DNA from: Bacillota bacterium
Lineage (GTDB): Bacteria > Bacillota > Clostridia > Tissierellales > Sedimentibacteraceae
Assembly: GCA_029239575.1 (NCBI GenBank)
Contig: JARBUP010000052.1
Location: 1-13,001, forward strand
Reading direction: 5' to 3'
Length of the DNA: 13,001 bases
How positions within the stretch are numbered: the stretch's first letter is position 1; each line of letters begins with the position of its first letter. Under the pieces are notes generated by a model. That model saw only the letters and a program-made list of their open reading frames with translations, was not told the origin of the DNA and ran no database searches. A program made the position numbers and the translations under genes. Shown piece after piece: positions 1-7,577 of this stretch.

Positions 1-62
1 ATGATTAAAAAAGGCAAAAAAGTTTTCCATAGAGTAAAATTAGTTTAATATTATTATAAATA

Positions 63-84
63 AAGGACTGCTAAGTCAGTCCTT
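63..84. repeat. Hairpin copy 1 (near-twin at 203-222)
   Basis: An 8-bp perfect inverted repeat, AAGGACTG (63-70) and CAGTCCTT (77-84), has a 6-base loop. It is nearly identical to the hairpin at 203-222, including the loop core CTAAG. The following bases are only weakly T-rich (GCTTG), so a terminator role on the plus strand is possible but not clear. Confidence 0.6.
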
Positions 85-88
85 GCTT

Positions 89-111
89 GATGACAAATTA
101 TTTTTGTCATC
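89..111. repeat. Small perfect inverted repeat
   Basis: GATGACAAA (89-97) and TTTGTCATC (103-111) form a 9-bp perfect stem around a 5-base loop. The right arm overlaps the left end of the larger palindrome at 106-177. No T-run follows on either strand. Confidence 0.5.
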
Positions 112-177
112 CTGAGCGATAGAGAAGGATTTTATTATTTCAATGATTAGAAGATTCTTCACTGCGTTCAGAATGAC
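106..177. repeat. 72-bp imperfect palindrome, dispersed-repeat type
   Basis: The left end GTCATCCTGAGCG (106-118) matches the reverse complement of the right end CGTTCAGAATGAC (165-177) at 11 of 13 positions. Inner arms GAAGGAT (124-130) and ATTCTTC (154-160) are also complementary apart from one position. The GTCATCCTGAGCG...TTCAGAATGAC pattern resembles a short intergenic repeat that I recall in many copies in unrelated bacterial genomes. It encodes no protein and may be a non-autonomous mobile element. The family assignment is from memory, not a search. Confidence 0.55.
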
Positions 178-202
178 ATTTTATGGGTTTGTAAATATTC
201 TG

Positions 203-222
203 AGGACTGCTAAGGCAGTCCT
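203..222. terminator. Hairpin copy 2, 3' of the FAD-subunit gene
   Basis: AGGACTGC (203-210) and GCAGTCCT (215-222) form an 8-bp perfect stem with a TAAG loop. It starts 3 bases past the stop of the minus-strand FAD-subunit gene, so it can end that operon. The T-rich flank (TTTATTAT) is on the plus-strand side, which is unusual for a minus-strand terminator. It is a near-copy of the hairpin at 63-84. Confidence 0.45.
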
Positions 223-225
223 TTA

Positions 226-1071
226 TTATGTAAGTAAATTTAACAAAAAATTCTTCAATAAATTAATTGATACTTTTTTTCTATATTCTTTAGTTGAGCG
301 TATGTCATCAATTGGATTTATGAGAATTTCATACTGGCTTATAATATTGTCAATTATTCCAGTTAAATCAGATTTTTTAATACCGTTAATTTGTGATTCA
401 ATTTGTTTGCTTCTTATAGGTGTTGGTGATACAGCACCAAATGCAATTCTTACATCTTTTATATGAGATTCATCTGTAACAGCCAAAGCATATATGGATG
501 TTTTAGTTATTGTATTTGATTTTCTTTGACCTATTTTTTTATAATAAATGGAGTTAAAGTTTTTTAAAGGAATTTTTATATTTTTTAAAATTTCGTTGTC
601 TTTTAATATATTTTCTTTTGGTCCTGTTATAAAATCAATTATTTTTATTGTGCGGCTTCCATCGATTGAACATAATTCCAATTCTGAATCAAGTGCATAA
701 AGCATGGGCAGGGAATCCCCAGCAGGGGATGAGTTACATATATTGCCACCCAATGTTCCAATATTTCTGATGGATGGTGAGCCTATATTATATAAAGGAA
801 GTTTTATATATTTTGGAATGTTTATGTTATTAAGTATTTCTGTAAAGGTAGCGCATGAACCAATGAAAATATCATCATTTGTGATTTTAATTTCATGCAA
901 TTCACTTAAATGACCTATAAAAATTATATCCTTTGAAAAGTCTAAATTAGTACCGCTCCATGGTCTGTGTTTGACTGACAGGTCCGTTCCTCCTGCAAAC
1001 ACAAATGTATTTTTTAAATTTTTTATTTCTAATGCTTCTTTAAAATCAAAAGGTATGTATGTATTTACCAT
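226..1071 (-). CDS. Molybdenum hydroxylase FAD-binding subunit (xanthine dehydrogenase type)
   Basis: This 281-aa protein should pass electrons from the 2Fe-2S subunit to NAD+ or another acceptor through FAD in a cytoplasmic three-subunit hydroxylase. Two FAD-binding signatures of the CoxM/XdhB family are visible: AGGTDL at about residues 26-31, and IGTLGGNICNSSPAGDSLP at about 104-122. The length is normal for the family (about 270-300). The ATG overlaps the end of the 2Fe-2S gene by 7 bp, and a G-rich stretch just upstream can serve as ribosome binding site. It is the last gene of the operon, giving the order molybdopterin, 2Fe-2S, FAD. The family is secure. The substrate follows from the large subunit, not from this protein. 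Confidence 0.93.
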   Translation of the reverse strand: MVNTYIPFDFKEALEIKNLKNTFVFAGGTDLSVKHRPWSGTNLDFSKDIIFIGHLSELHEIKITNDDIFIGSCATFTEILNNINIPKYIKLPLYNIGSPSIRNIGTLGGNICNSSPAGDSLPMLYALDSELELCSIDGSRTIKIIDFITGPKENILKDNEILKNIKIPLKNFNSIYYKKIGQRKSNTITKTSIYALAVTDESHIKDVRIAFGAVSPTPIRSKQIESQINGIKKSDLTGIIDNIISQYEILINPIDDIRSTKEYRKKVSINLLKNFLLNLLT

Positions 1072-1544
1072 AATCCGTCCCCCGTTATTGAAGCTTTCAT
1101 AACTGCATCAACTATTGCATTATATCCTGTGCATCTGCACAAATTTCCTTCCAGAGCTTCTCTTATTTCTTCTTCTTTAGGGTGGGAATTGTTTGAAAGC
1201 AGATATTCTGAAGCAAGAATCATTCCTGGTGTACAAAATCCACATTGGACGCTTCCTGTTTCTTCAAAACTATTTTTTAGTATATTAAATTTTTCTGTTT
1301 TAGAGTATCCTTCTATTGTAATTATTTCTTTGCCTTCTATTAATGAGGAGGTAACAAGACATGAATTAACAAGTTTGTTGTTAATTAATACCGAACAAGC
1401 TCCGCATTCTCCTTCGCCACAACCTTCTTTTGTTCCCGTTAATTTAAAATCATCCCTCAATATATCTATGAGACGTTTTAATGGATCCACATATATTATT
1501 TTTTCTTCGCCGTTTAATTTGAAATTTATTTTAGTTTTTATCAT
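1065..1544 (-). CDS. Molybdenum hydroxylase 2Fe-2S subunit
   Basis: This 159-aa electron-transfer subunit carries two [2Fe-2S] clusters. The N-terminal plant-ferredoxin-like domain has Cys42, Cys47, Cys50 and Cys62 (pattern GCGEGECGAC, then SC). The C-terminal helical domain has Cys101 and Cys104 (QCGFCTPGM) and Cys136 and Cys138 (NLCRCTGY). All eight ligands are present, so it should be functional. GGAG lies 7 bases before the ATG. The gene overlaps the end of the molybdopterin-subunit gene by 14 bp and the start of the FAD-subunit gene by 7 bp, a tightly coupled arrangement. It resembles CoxS/XdhC-type subunits. The family is certain and the substrate is not determined by this protein. Confidence 0.95.
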   Translation of the reverse strand: MIKTKINFKLNGEEKIIYVDPLKRLIDILRDDFKLTGTKEGCGEGECGACSVLINNKLVNSCLVTSSLIEGKEIITIEGYSKTEKFNILKNSFEETGSVQCGFCTPGMILASEYLLSNNSHPKEEEIREALEGNLCRCTGYNAIVDAVMKASITGDGLW

Positions 1545-3642
1545 TCATCAGCTCCATAATATATTCTTGTGTAACAGGTATTCTTGAAATTTTTTTATTT
1601 AATGCATTTTGAACTGCTAAAGCATATGCAGGAGCAGCTCCTACTATAGTAAGTTCACCCATTCCCCGTGCTCCAAAAGGCCCTTCATCAAAGGGGTTAG
1701 AAATAAGCTCACTTTCTATTTTGGGAAAATCAGTTGATGATGGGATTATATAATTTGTTAAATTGCATTGTTGTATAAAGCCATCTTTTACTTGAAGTAC
1801 TTCCAATTTTCCGTATCCAAGTCCTTGAATTATGCCACCTTCGATTTGTCCTTTGGCTATTCTTTCATCAATAGCATTTCCGATATCATATACTGCCCAA
1901 ATCCCTTTAATAGTTGATTCATAAGTAATGGGATCTATTTCTACTTCAACTGCATTTGCTCCCCAAGAATATTCGGGGTTTGCATTTCCCTTTAAATTAT
2001 CATTATCCCAGGATAAATTTTGGGGGTATTTATATTCTTTAATTATTTCAAATTCTTCTTCAGCCCATCTTTTTTTCATTTCTTCAGCTATGTCTTTTAA
2101 GAGTTTTCCTACTATCATTATTGTTCTTGATGCAACTGTAGGACCTGAATCAGGGCAAATTAGAGTGTCAGGATAATTGATTTTTATATTTTCAATAGGT
2201 ATGTCTAAAGTTGTAGCAACTATTTTTCTAAGAGTAGTCAAAACACCTTGACCCATTTCTGCAGCGGCAGTATAAATTTCTATAGTATTATCTTTATTTT
2301 TCTTTAATCTTGCTTTTGTGTGAATTACACTTTTTTCACCATTTCCTGTAAATCCACAACCATGCATAATTATGGATATTCCAATGCCTTGAAGTTTTTC
2401 AGTATTTTCTTTAAACTTTTCTCTTTTTTTATTATACAAAGACATTTGTTCTATTCTTTCAGCTATCTGGTTTAATTTTATATCATAGTTAAATAAACCT
2501 GAAGTTGATGAAGAATCACCTTTTTTAAGAAAATATTTATTTTTTAATTCTAATGAATCCATATTTAATTTATTAGCGATATTTTCCATATGCATTTCTA
2601 TTGCAAAAATTGCTTGGCAACCTCCAAATCCTCTAAAAGCACCTGTCACTATGTTATTTGTAAAAAAAGCAACTGCATGAATTTTTAAGTTTGGGATATT
2701 ATATGCACCACTTGATGCAAAAGCTATTCTTTGCAAAACTACATTAGAAAGCCCAGCATATGCACCAGCATCAATTTTAATATTTATTTCTCTTGCTACA
2801 ATTATATTTTCATCATTTATATAACTTTTTATATTTATAATGGAAGGATGCCTTTTAGTAGAACAAATAATATCTTCTTGCCTGTCAAAAACAAGTTGAA
2901 CAGGTTTTTTAGCTTTTATTGAAGCAAGAGCTGCATGAACCCCTATTAATGATGGATATTCTTCTTTTCCACCAAATGCACCTCCTGTAGGGAGTTGAAC
3001 TACGCGTATTGCATCATCAGAATAATTTAAAGCTTGTTTTAATGAATTATGTATAAAATAAGGGCATTGCATGGAACCGTACACAGTAACACAATCGCCA
3101 TCATAATGTCCAATCATGGATTGAGTTTCTAAATAAATATGTTCTTGATAACCAGTATTAAATTCATCTTCAACTATATAAGAATAGTTTTTAACGGCTG
3201 AGTCAAAATCTCCTTTAGTAATTTCATATTCTGCGCATATTTTATTTAGCTTTTCTGATTCTTTAATATTTAATATTGGTTTTAAAACAGTATAATTAAC
3301 TTTAATATTTTTTAATATATTTAATATAATAGTTTTATCAGGTCCTACTACAAGAAGTATTGGTTCACCTACATAATTAACTTTGTCTTCTGCAAAAAAT
3401 GGCTGGTCATCGTATACAATTGGAACTATGTTTTTATGAGGGATATCTTTAGAATCAACAATGAAATATCCTTTAGGAATTTCAGGAATTTCTATAGAAT
3501 TTATTTTAGCACATGGGAATTCAGATCTAAGTGTTTTAGCATATAGCATATGTTCAAAATGTAAATCCTGAGTATATTTAGCTTTTCCTGCTATTTTTTC
3601 ATCAAAATCAATTCGCCTTACGGGGATACTTATATTATCCAT
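1531..3642 (-). CDS. Xanthine dehydrogenase-type molybdopterin-binding subunit
   Basis: This is the catalytic subunit of a molybdenum hydroxylase, hydroxylating a purine or similar heterocycle with water as oxygen donor. I choose ATG 3642 (703 aa). The frame also opens at GTG 3648, but that codon lies within the likely GAGG ribosome binding site. Numbering from ATG, GGAFGGKEE at about 220-228 carries a Glu matching bovine xanthine dehydrogenase Glu802. GAFRGFGG at about 334-341 carries an Arg matching Arg880. GMGELTIVGAAPA near 660 carries the catalytic Glu matching Glu1261. The AFRG loop argues for the xanthine dehydrogenase branch rather than CO dehydrogenase. It is somewhat shorter than typical (about 750-780). 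No cofactor-maturation genes are in view. Substrate could be xanthine, another purine or a related compound. Confidence 0.92.
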   Translation of the reverse strand: MDNISIPVRRIDFDEKIAGKAKYTQDLHFEHMLYAKTLRSEFPCAKINSIEIPEIPKGYFIVDSKDIPHKNIVPIVYDDQPFFAEDKVNYVGEPILLVVGPDKTIILNILKNIKVNYTVLKPILNIKESEKLNKICAEYEITKGDFDSAVKNYSYIVEDEFNTGYQEHIYLETQSMIGHYDGDCVTVYGSMQCPYFIHNSLKQALNYSDDAIRVVQLPTGGAFGGKEEYPSLIGVHAALASIKAKKPVQLVFDRQEDIICSTKRHPSIINIKSYINDENIIVAREINIKIDAGAYAGLSNVVLQRIAFASSGAYNIPNLKIHAVAFFTNNIVTGAFRGFGGCQAIFAIEMHMENIANKLNMDSLELKNKYFLKKGDSSSTSGLFNYDIKLNQIAERIEQMSLYNKKREKFKENTEKLQGIGISIIMHGCGFTGNGEKSVIHTKARLKKNKDNTIEIYTAAAEMGQGVLTTLRKIVATTLDIPIENIKINYPDTLICPDSGPTVASRTIMIVGKLLKDIAEEMKKRWAEEEFEIIKEYKYPQNLSWDNDNLKGNANPEYSWGANAVEVEIDPITYESTIKGIWAVYDIGNAIDERIAKGQIEGGIIQGLGYGKLEVLQVKDGFIQQCNLTNYIIPSSTDFPKIESELISNPFDEGPFGARGMGELTIVGAAPAYALAVQNALNKKISRIPVTQEYIMELMNDKN

Positions 3643-3671
3643 ATACACCTCGCTTTGATTTATATATTCTA

Positions 3672-3699
3672 ATAATATTTATTTCTAAAATATATTCAA
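3672..3699 (-). promoter_or_regulatory. Candidate promoter of the molybdenum hydroxylase operon
   Basis: On the minus strand TTGAAT (3694-3699) and TATTAT (3672-3677) are 16 bp apart, about 30 bases upstream of the first gene's ATG. They fit sigma-A hexamers loosely. The surroundings are so AT-rich that chance matches are likely. Confidence 0.35.
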
Positions 3700-3825
3700 A
3701 ATTTCGTCATATATGAATTTAAGGAATGCTCTAAAATAATAAAAAAATTATTAATAGTTTAAGGAAATTATGGTAAAATATTAATATGTGTAATTTTAAA
3801 TATAAAAATGAAAAGGAGTGATTTG

Positions 3826-5217
3826 ATGCTTAATAAACAATTAATTGAAGATACACTTTCTGCTGCCTTATCAACTGGCGGAGACTTTGCAGAAATTTTT
3901 GTTGAAGATAGAACAAATTCAGGCATAGTTATGATTGGCGGAAAAGTTGACAGCACAATGTCTGGAAGAGATTATGGTGTTGGTATTAGAATATTTAAAG
4001 GCTTTAATTCAGTCTATGCATATACAAATAAATCAGATAAAGAAACTTTAATATCAACTGCTAAAAAGGCAGCTGCTGCAGTAGAAGGAGCGTCCAACAG
4101 CCAAGTATTAAACTTAATTAAGTCAGATACAAAAAACATTCATAATATTTTAATAGATCCTAATTCAGTGGAAAAAACTAAAAAAGTTCAGTTAATGCGC
4201 CAAGCATATAATACAGCTTTTAATTATGATGAATTAATCACACAAGTAACAGTTAGCTTATCCGATTATGTTCAAAATGTTATGGTTGCAAATTCAGAAG
4301 GATTGTGGAAAGAAGACAAAAGAGTTCGGTCTCGTTTAGCTATATCTTCTGTAGCATCTAAAAATGGAGAAATGCAATCAGGATTTTTTGGACCTGGTGC
4401 AAGTAAGGGTTATGAATTTTTTGAAAATCTTGATATAGATAAATATGCAAAAGAAGCATCAAGAATTGCTGTTACTATGGTTAATGCAAAATATTGCCCA
4501 AGTGGTAAAATGCCTGTAATCATAGATAATGGATTTGGTGGAGTAATATTCCACGAAGCATGTGGTCATGGTTTAGAAGCTACATCAGTTGCTAAAGGAC
4601 TATCCATATTTTCAGATAAAATAGGCCAAAAAATAGCATCTCCTTTAGTAACAGCCATAGATGATGGAACTATTCCAAATGAATGGGGCTCATTTAATAT
4701 GGACGATGAAGGTACACCTTCACATAGAAATGTATTGATTGAAAATGGAATTTTAAAAGGCTATATGGTTGATAAATTAAATGGACGCAGAATGAAAATG
4801 AGTTCAACTGGTTCAGGCAGAAGGCAATCATATAGAAATGCTCCAACATCAAGAATGAGTAATACATTTATTGATAATGGAAAATCTACACCTGAAGAAA
4901 TTATTGCAAATACAGAAAAAGGTCTATATGCAAAATACATGGGTGGCGGTTCAGTTAACCCAAGTACAGGAGAATTTAATTTTGCAGTTATGGAAGGTTA
5001 CATAGTTGAAAACGGAAAAATTAAAGAGCCAGTTAGGGGAGCAACTCTAATAGGTAAAGGAACAGATATATTAAATAAAATAGATATGGTAGGTAATAAT
5101 TTAACATATGGCCAGGGAATGTGCGGCTCAGTAAGCGGAAGTATACCAACAAATGTTGGCCAGCCTATGTTAAGGGTTTCTGAAATAACTGTGGGCGGAA
5201 GGGAAGGTGAAAAATAG
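3826..5217 (+). CDS. tldD: TldD metalloprotease subunit
   Basis: TldD is the zinc-bearing half of the TldD/TldE protease, a cytoplasmic heterodimer that cleaves unfolded peptides and is known for antibiotic peptide maturation and CcdA degradation in enterobacteria. The HExxxH metal-binding motif is present as HEACGH at about residues 243-248. A conserved Cys follows in GQGMCG near residue 433. The 463-aa length is usual. I choose ATG 3826 because AAAGGAGTG sits 7 bases before it. An in-frame ATG at 3808 lies upstream of that ribosome binding site and would translate through it. TldE follows directly. The native substrate here is unknown, and no peptide precursor gene is evident next to it. 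Confidence 0.93.
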   Translation: MLNKQLIEDTLSAALSTGGDFAEIFVEDRTNSGIVMIGGKVDSTMSGRDYGVGIRIFKGFNSVYAYTNKSDKETLISTAKKAAAAVEGASNSQVLNLIKSDTKNIHNILIDPNSVEKTKKVQLMRQAYNTAFNYDELITQVTVSLSDYVQNVMVANSEGLWKEDKRVRSRLAISSVASKNGEMQSGFFGPGASKGYEFFENLDIDKYAKEASRIAVTMVNAKYCPSGKMPVIIDNGFGGVIFHEACGHGLEATSVAKGLSIFSDKIGQKIASPLVTAIDDGTIPNEWGSFNMDDEGTPSHRNVLIENGILKGYMVDKLNGRRMKMSSTGSGRRQSYRNAPTSRMSNTFIDNGKSTPEEIIANTEKGLYAKYMGGGSVNPSTGEFNFAVMEGYIVENGKIKEPVRGATLIGKGTDILNKIDMVGNNLTYGQGMCGSVSGSIPTNVGQPMLRVSEITVGGREGEK

Positions 5218-6578
5218 TGAAAAAAATGGATATGAAAAATTTAATAGATAAAATATTCAAAGAAGGTAAGAAACAGGGCCTTAATGATATGGAAGTTTAT
5301 TATTCAGGTGGCAGAAGTTTATCATTAAAAGTTTTTCAAAAAGAACTTGATGGTTACAGTTTATCAGAAAGCGAAGGATTGTCCTTGCGTGGTATATACA
5401 AAGGCAAAATGGGTTATTCATATACTGAAAAAGTTGATGAATCTTCAGTTGAACTCTTAGTTAAAGATGCAAAAGGAAATGCTTCTATAATAGATTCTGA
5501 TGATGAAGAATATATTTATGAAGGAAGTAAAGATTATAAAAAAGTAGAAAACTTTAATCCTGAACTTGATAAAGTTCGAGAAGAAGATAAAATAAAATTT
5601 GTTAAAGAATTAGAACAAGAAGCATTTAAAATAGATAAAAGAATTACTTCTGTAGAAAATTGCGTATATGGTGATGGATACGGTGAAATTATAATGTCCA
5701 ACACAAAAGGATTATATCTTCAAGATAAAAACAATTTAGCATATACATATGTTGTTGTAGTTGCTAAAGAAAATGATGATATAAAAACAGGTATGGCATT
5801 TAGAACAGGAAATGATTTTCTTAGGTTCAATGCAAAAGAAATAGCAGAAGAAGCAGTTAAAGAAGCTCTGTCACTTCTTGGAGCTTCATCAGTTAAATCA
5901 GGGGATTATCCTATAATAATTAGGAATTCAGCATCTGCAGATTTATTAGAATCATTTGCTGGAATTTTTTCAGCTGAAAGTGTACAAAAGGAATTGTCCT
6001 TATTAAAAGGAAAATTAAATGATAAAATAGGAAGTGACAAATTAACTTTAATAGATGATCCTTTCATGGAAAATGGTCTTGCTTCACAATCATTTGATGG
6101 GGAAGGAGCACCATGTAAGAAAAAGAATGTAATAGAAAATGGTGTTTTAAAAACATATTTACACAATTTAAAAACATCTAAAAAAGATAAAGTAGAAACA
6201 ACAGGAAATGCTAGCAAAGGTTCGTACAAAGCATCCATTGGAATTGCACCATCGAATTTTTACATAGAAGCAGGCGAAAAATCCCTTGATGAACTTATTG
6301 CTTCTATTGATAAAGGTATTTTAATAACTGAACTACAAGGACTTCATTCTGGATTAAATGCAATTTCAGGAGATTTTTCTTTAGCAGCTTTGGGATATGA
6401 AATAGAAAAAGGTAAAATTAAAAAACCTGTTGAACAAATCACAGTGGCAGGAAATTATTTTGAAATGTTAAAAAATATTGAAGAAGTTGGTTCAGACTTA
6501 AAATTTGGTTTACCAGGAGGATCATACATAGGTTCACCATCAATTAAAATTAAAAAACTTGCAATAGCAGGGGAATAA
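5217..6578 (+). CDS. tldE: TldE/PmbA protease subunit
   Basis: This is the non-catalytic partner of TldD (PmbA family), 453 aa, which completes the protease chamber. It shares the TldD fold (N-terminal YYSGGRSLSLKVFQKELDG region, C-terminal GLPGGSYIGSPSIKI) but has no HExxxH, as expected. It starts at GTG 5217, whose G is the last base of the tldD TAG stop. GGAAGGTGA lies about 6 bases before it. An in-frame ATG at 5226 would be too far from that site. The 1-bp overlap indicates translational coupling and equal subunit amounts. The TAA stop (6576-6578) overlaps the A-run that becomes the T-tract of the terminator for the opposing gene. Confidence 0.92.
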   Translation: MKKMDMKNLIDKIFKEGKKQGLNDMEVYYSGGRSLSLKVFQKELDGYSLSESEGLSLRGIYKGKMGYSYTEKVDESSVELLVKDAKGNASIIDSDDEEYIYEGSKDYKKVENFNPELDKVREEDKIKFVKELEQEAFKIDKRITSVENCVYGDGYGEIIMSNTKGLYLQDKNNLAYTYVVVVAKENDDIKTGMAFRTGNDFLRFNAKEIAEEAVKEALSLLGASSVKSGDYPIIIRNSASADLLESFAGIFSAESVQKELSLLKGKLNDKIGSDKLTLIDDPFMENGLASQSFDGEGAPCKKKNVIENGVLKTYLHNLKTSKKDKVETTGNASKGSYKASIGIAPSNFYIEAGEKSLDELIASIDKGILITELQGLHSGLNAISGDFSLAALGYEIEKGKIKKPVEQITVAGNYFEMLKNIEEVGSDLKFGLPGGSYIGSPSIKIKKLAIAGE

Positions 6579-6581
6579 AAA

Positions 6582-6616
6582 AAGCCATGGGGACGTTTAA
6601 AGCGTCCCTTTGGCTT
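6582..6616. terminator. Bidirectional terminator between tldE and the 72-aa gene
   Basis: The outer stem is AAGCCA (6582-6587) with TGGCTT (6611-6616), and the inner stem is GGGACG (6590-6595) with CGTCCC (6603-6608). On the minus strand it is followed by seven T residues (6583 back to 6577), a good intrinsic terminator for the 72-aa gene. On the plus strand the tail is only weakly T-rich, so termination after tldE is less certain. Confidence 0.75.
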
Positions 6617-6635
6617 ATAGTATTAAATTATTTAA

Positions 6636-6854
6636 CTATAACTTGCTTTTAAATTCCTTTATTCCTTTGTCAGATGGTACGTGACTATAGTTTTCGCTTC
6701 CTGCTTTACAATCAAGTGAACTAGGTTTACTTTGATTTGAGTAATTTAAAAATTCTTTAGGATCGTTATTTGAAAAAACTCCATTACATGAACCGTTAAA
6801 CTTATCTAAACCGTTGCCTTTTCCATTAAAGTGTCTGCCATTACCTTTGCTCAT
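6636..6854 (-). CDS. Small Gly/Asn-rich protein of unknown function
   Basis: I do not recognise this 72-aa protein. It is hydrophilic with no membrane segment. The first third is rich in Gly, Asn and Lys with recurring GNG/NGK units (KGNGRHFNGKGNGLDKFNG), and there are two Cys residues. The gene looks real: AAGGAGGTA lies about 7 bases before the ATG, and a clear terminator (6582-6616) follows the stop. The ribosome binding site context (TCAAGGAGG) and upstream GTAC motifs resemble those of the DUF378 gene at 7054-7251, so the two may be co-regulated. Composition could suit a spore-associated or secreted-matrix protein, but that is a guess. Confidence 0.7.
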   Translation of the reverse strand: MSKGNGRHFNGKGNGLDKFNGSCNGVFSNNDPKEFLNYSNQSKPSSLDCKAGSENYSHVPSDKGIKEFKSKL

Positions 6855-6881
6855 ATTAAATACCTCCTTGAAAGTGGTTTT

Positions 6882-6906
6882 AATGTACTATTAAAATTTA
6901 ATGTAC
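6882..6906 (-). promoter_or_regulatory. Repeated AATGTAC motif upstream of the 72-aa gene
   Basis: AATGTAC occurs at 6882-6888 and again at 6900-6906, 18 bases apart, in the longer contexts TTAATGTACTA and TTAATGTACAA. Both lie between the ribosome binding site and the probable promoter region. Similar GTAC sites precede the DUF378 gene. They may be operator half-sites or conserved leader elements. No regulator is identified. Confidence 0.35.
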
Positions 6907-6982
6907 AAATATATATTTCCACTAAGTTAATTAATTATTCTTAACCATATAGGAAGCTTAATTTAAAATATTTTTAAAAAAT

Positions 6983-7036
6983 AAAAAACCAAGTGAACGC
7001 TTTAATCCAATCATTAAAACCTCCACTTGGTTTTTT
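6983..7036. terminator. Bidirectional terminator after the DUF378 gene
   Basis: AAAAAACCAAGTG (6983-6995) pairs perfectly over 13 bp with CACTTGGTTTTTT (7024-7036). The 28-base loop has its own small inverted repeat, TTTAAT (7001-7006) and ATTAAA (7013-7018). T-runs exist on both strands, so it can work in both directions. It lies 17 bases past the stop of the minus-strand DUF378 gene. Confidence 0.85.
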
Positions 7037-7053
7037 ATTTTGCATTTATTTTA

Positions 7054-7251
7054 TTAATCAATTCTTTCGCGTTCGCTGAATAATAATGTGATGCAATATA
7101 ATCCGGCTAAACCAACTAATCCATAAACTATACGGCTAAATATTGCAGTTTGACCTCCAAATATTGCTGCTACTAAGTCAAATTGAAATAGTGCAATCAA
7201 GCCCCAATTTATAGCTCCTATTATAACTAATAATAAAGCAAATTTATTCAT
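7054..7251 (-). CDS. DUF378 family small membrane protein
   Basis: This 65-aa protein matches the DUF378 (YuzA-like) family. Signature pieces are IGAINWGLIALFQFDLVAAI and a second hydrophobic stretch IVYGLVGLAGLYCITLLF. Two membrane helices are expected (about residues 4-24 and 40-59) with a charged tail SERERID, so it is an integral cytoplasmic membrane protein. The function of the family is unknown. AAGGAGGAAATT precedes the ATG, and a strong terminator follows the stop, so it is probably a single-gene unit. Phased GTAC sites (7283-7326) lie upstream, like those before the 72-aa gene. Confidence 0.9.
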   Translation of the reverse strand: MNKFALLLVIIGAINWGLIALFQFDLVAAIFGGQTAIFSRIVYGLVGLAGLYCITLLFSERERID

Positions 7252-7282
7252 AATTTCCTCCTTGAATTTAAGTGCATTGTAT

Positions 7283-7326
7283 GTACATCATTGTACTTTA
7301 ATTTTTAGTACTTTAATTTTTAGTAC
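7283..7326 (-). repeat. Phased GTAC array with a 15-bp tandem repeat upstream of DUF378
   Basis: GTAC occurs at 7283-7286, 7293-7296, 7308-7311 and 7323-7326. The last three are part of a 15-bp tandem repeat, TACTTTAATTTTTAG, at 7294-7308 and 7309-7323, ending in a further TAC. It lies 30-75 bases upstream of the gene start, in the promoter or 5' leader. A regulator-binding role is possible. Slippage-generated duplication is the simpler origin. Confidence 0.5.
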
Positions 7327-7472
7327 AATAGTATTATTTCAAAAATTTGCTATAGTATACATAAACTAAGTAAATTTTGTTTTTATAATAAATATATATA
7401 TATTTCTCCATTAAAAAACAAATTATTATTATTTCCGAGGAAATATTTAGAAAAAAGTAAAATTTTGAAGTT

Positions 7473-7501
7473 TTGTATCAAAAATAAAGATGATTTAATA
7501 T
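7473..7501 (+). promoter_or_regulatory. Weak promoter candidate for the 100-aa gene
   Basis: TTGTAT (7473-7478) and TAATAT (7496-7501) are separated by 17 bp, about 75 bases before the ATG. Both hexamers deviate from consensus and the region is very AT-rich, so this is tentative. Confidence 0.3.
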
Positions 7502-7577
7502 TATAGCTTTGAATTTTTAACACATTATCTGTGACTGAATATAATAAAGAAAATACTTTTGTAATGAAGGAGGCATT

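Larger units (their letters stand above)
1..225. other. Intergenic region with hairpins and a palindromic repeat
   Basis: I see no convincing gene. Bases 1-48 read as a 15-codon plus-strand frame ending in TAA, followed 14 bases later by a hairpin. This could be the 3' end of a gene outside the window, but it is too short to claim. The rest is hairpins and a repeat, listed separately. The region lies downstream of the minus-strand molybdenum hydroxylase operon. Confidence 0.5.
7252..7577. other. AT-rich intergenic region between divergent small genes
   Basis: I see no gene here. It holds the upstream regions of the minus-strand DUF378 gene (with GTAC repeats at 7283-7326) and of the plus-strand 100-aa gene (with a weak promoter candidate at 7473-7501). 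A short TA-repeat run lies near 7391-7401. Nothing else stands out. Confidence 0.5.

Noticed and set aside
1..48. 15-codon plus-strand frame at the window edge ending in TAA, followed by a hairpin
   Set aside because: It could be the end of an upstream gene, but 15 codons carry too little information to support it.
143..466. Plus-strand open frame of 107 codons overlapping the FAD-subunit gene
   Set aside because: It is largely antisense to the well-supported FAD subunit, begins inside the palindromic repeat and has no ribosome binding site or recognisable protein.
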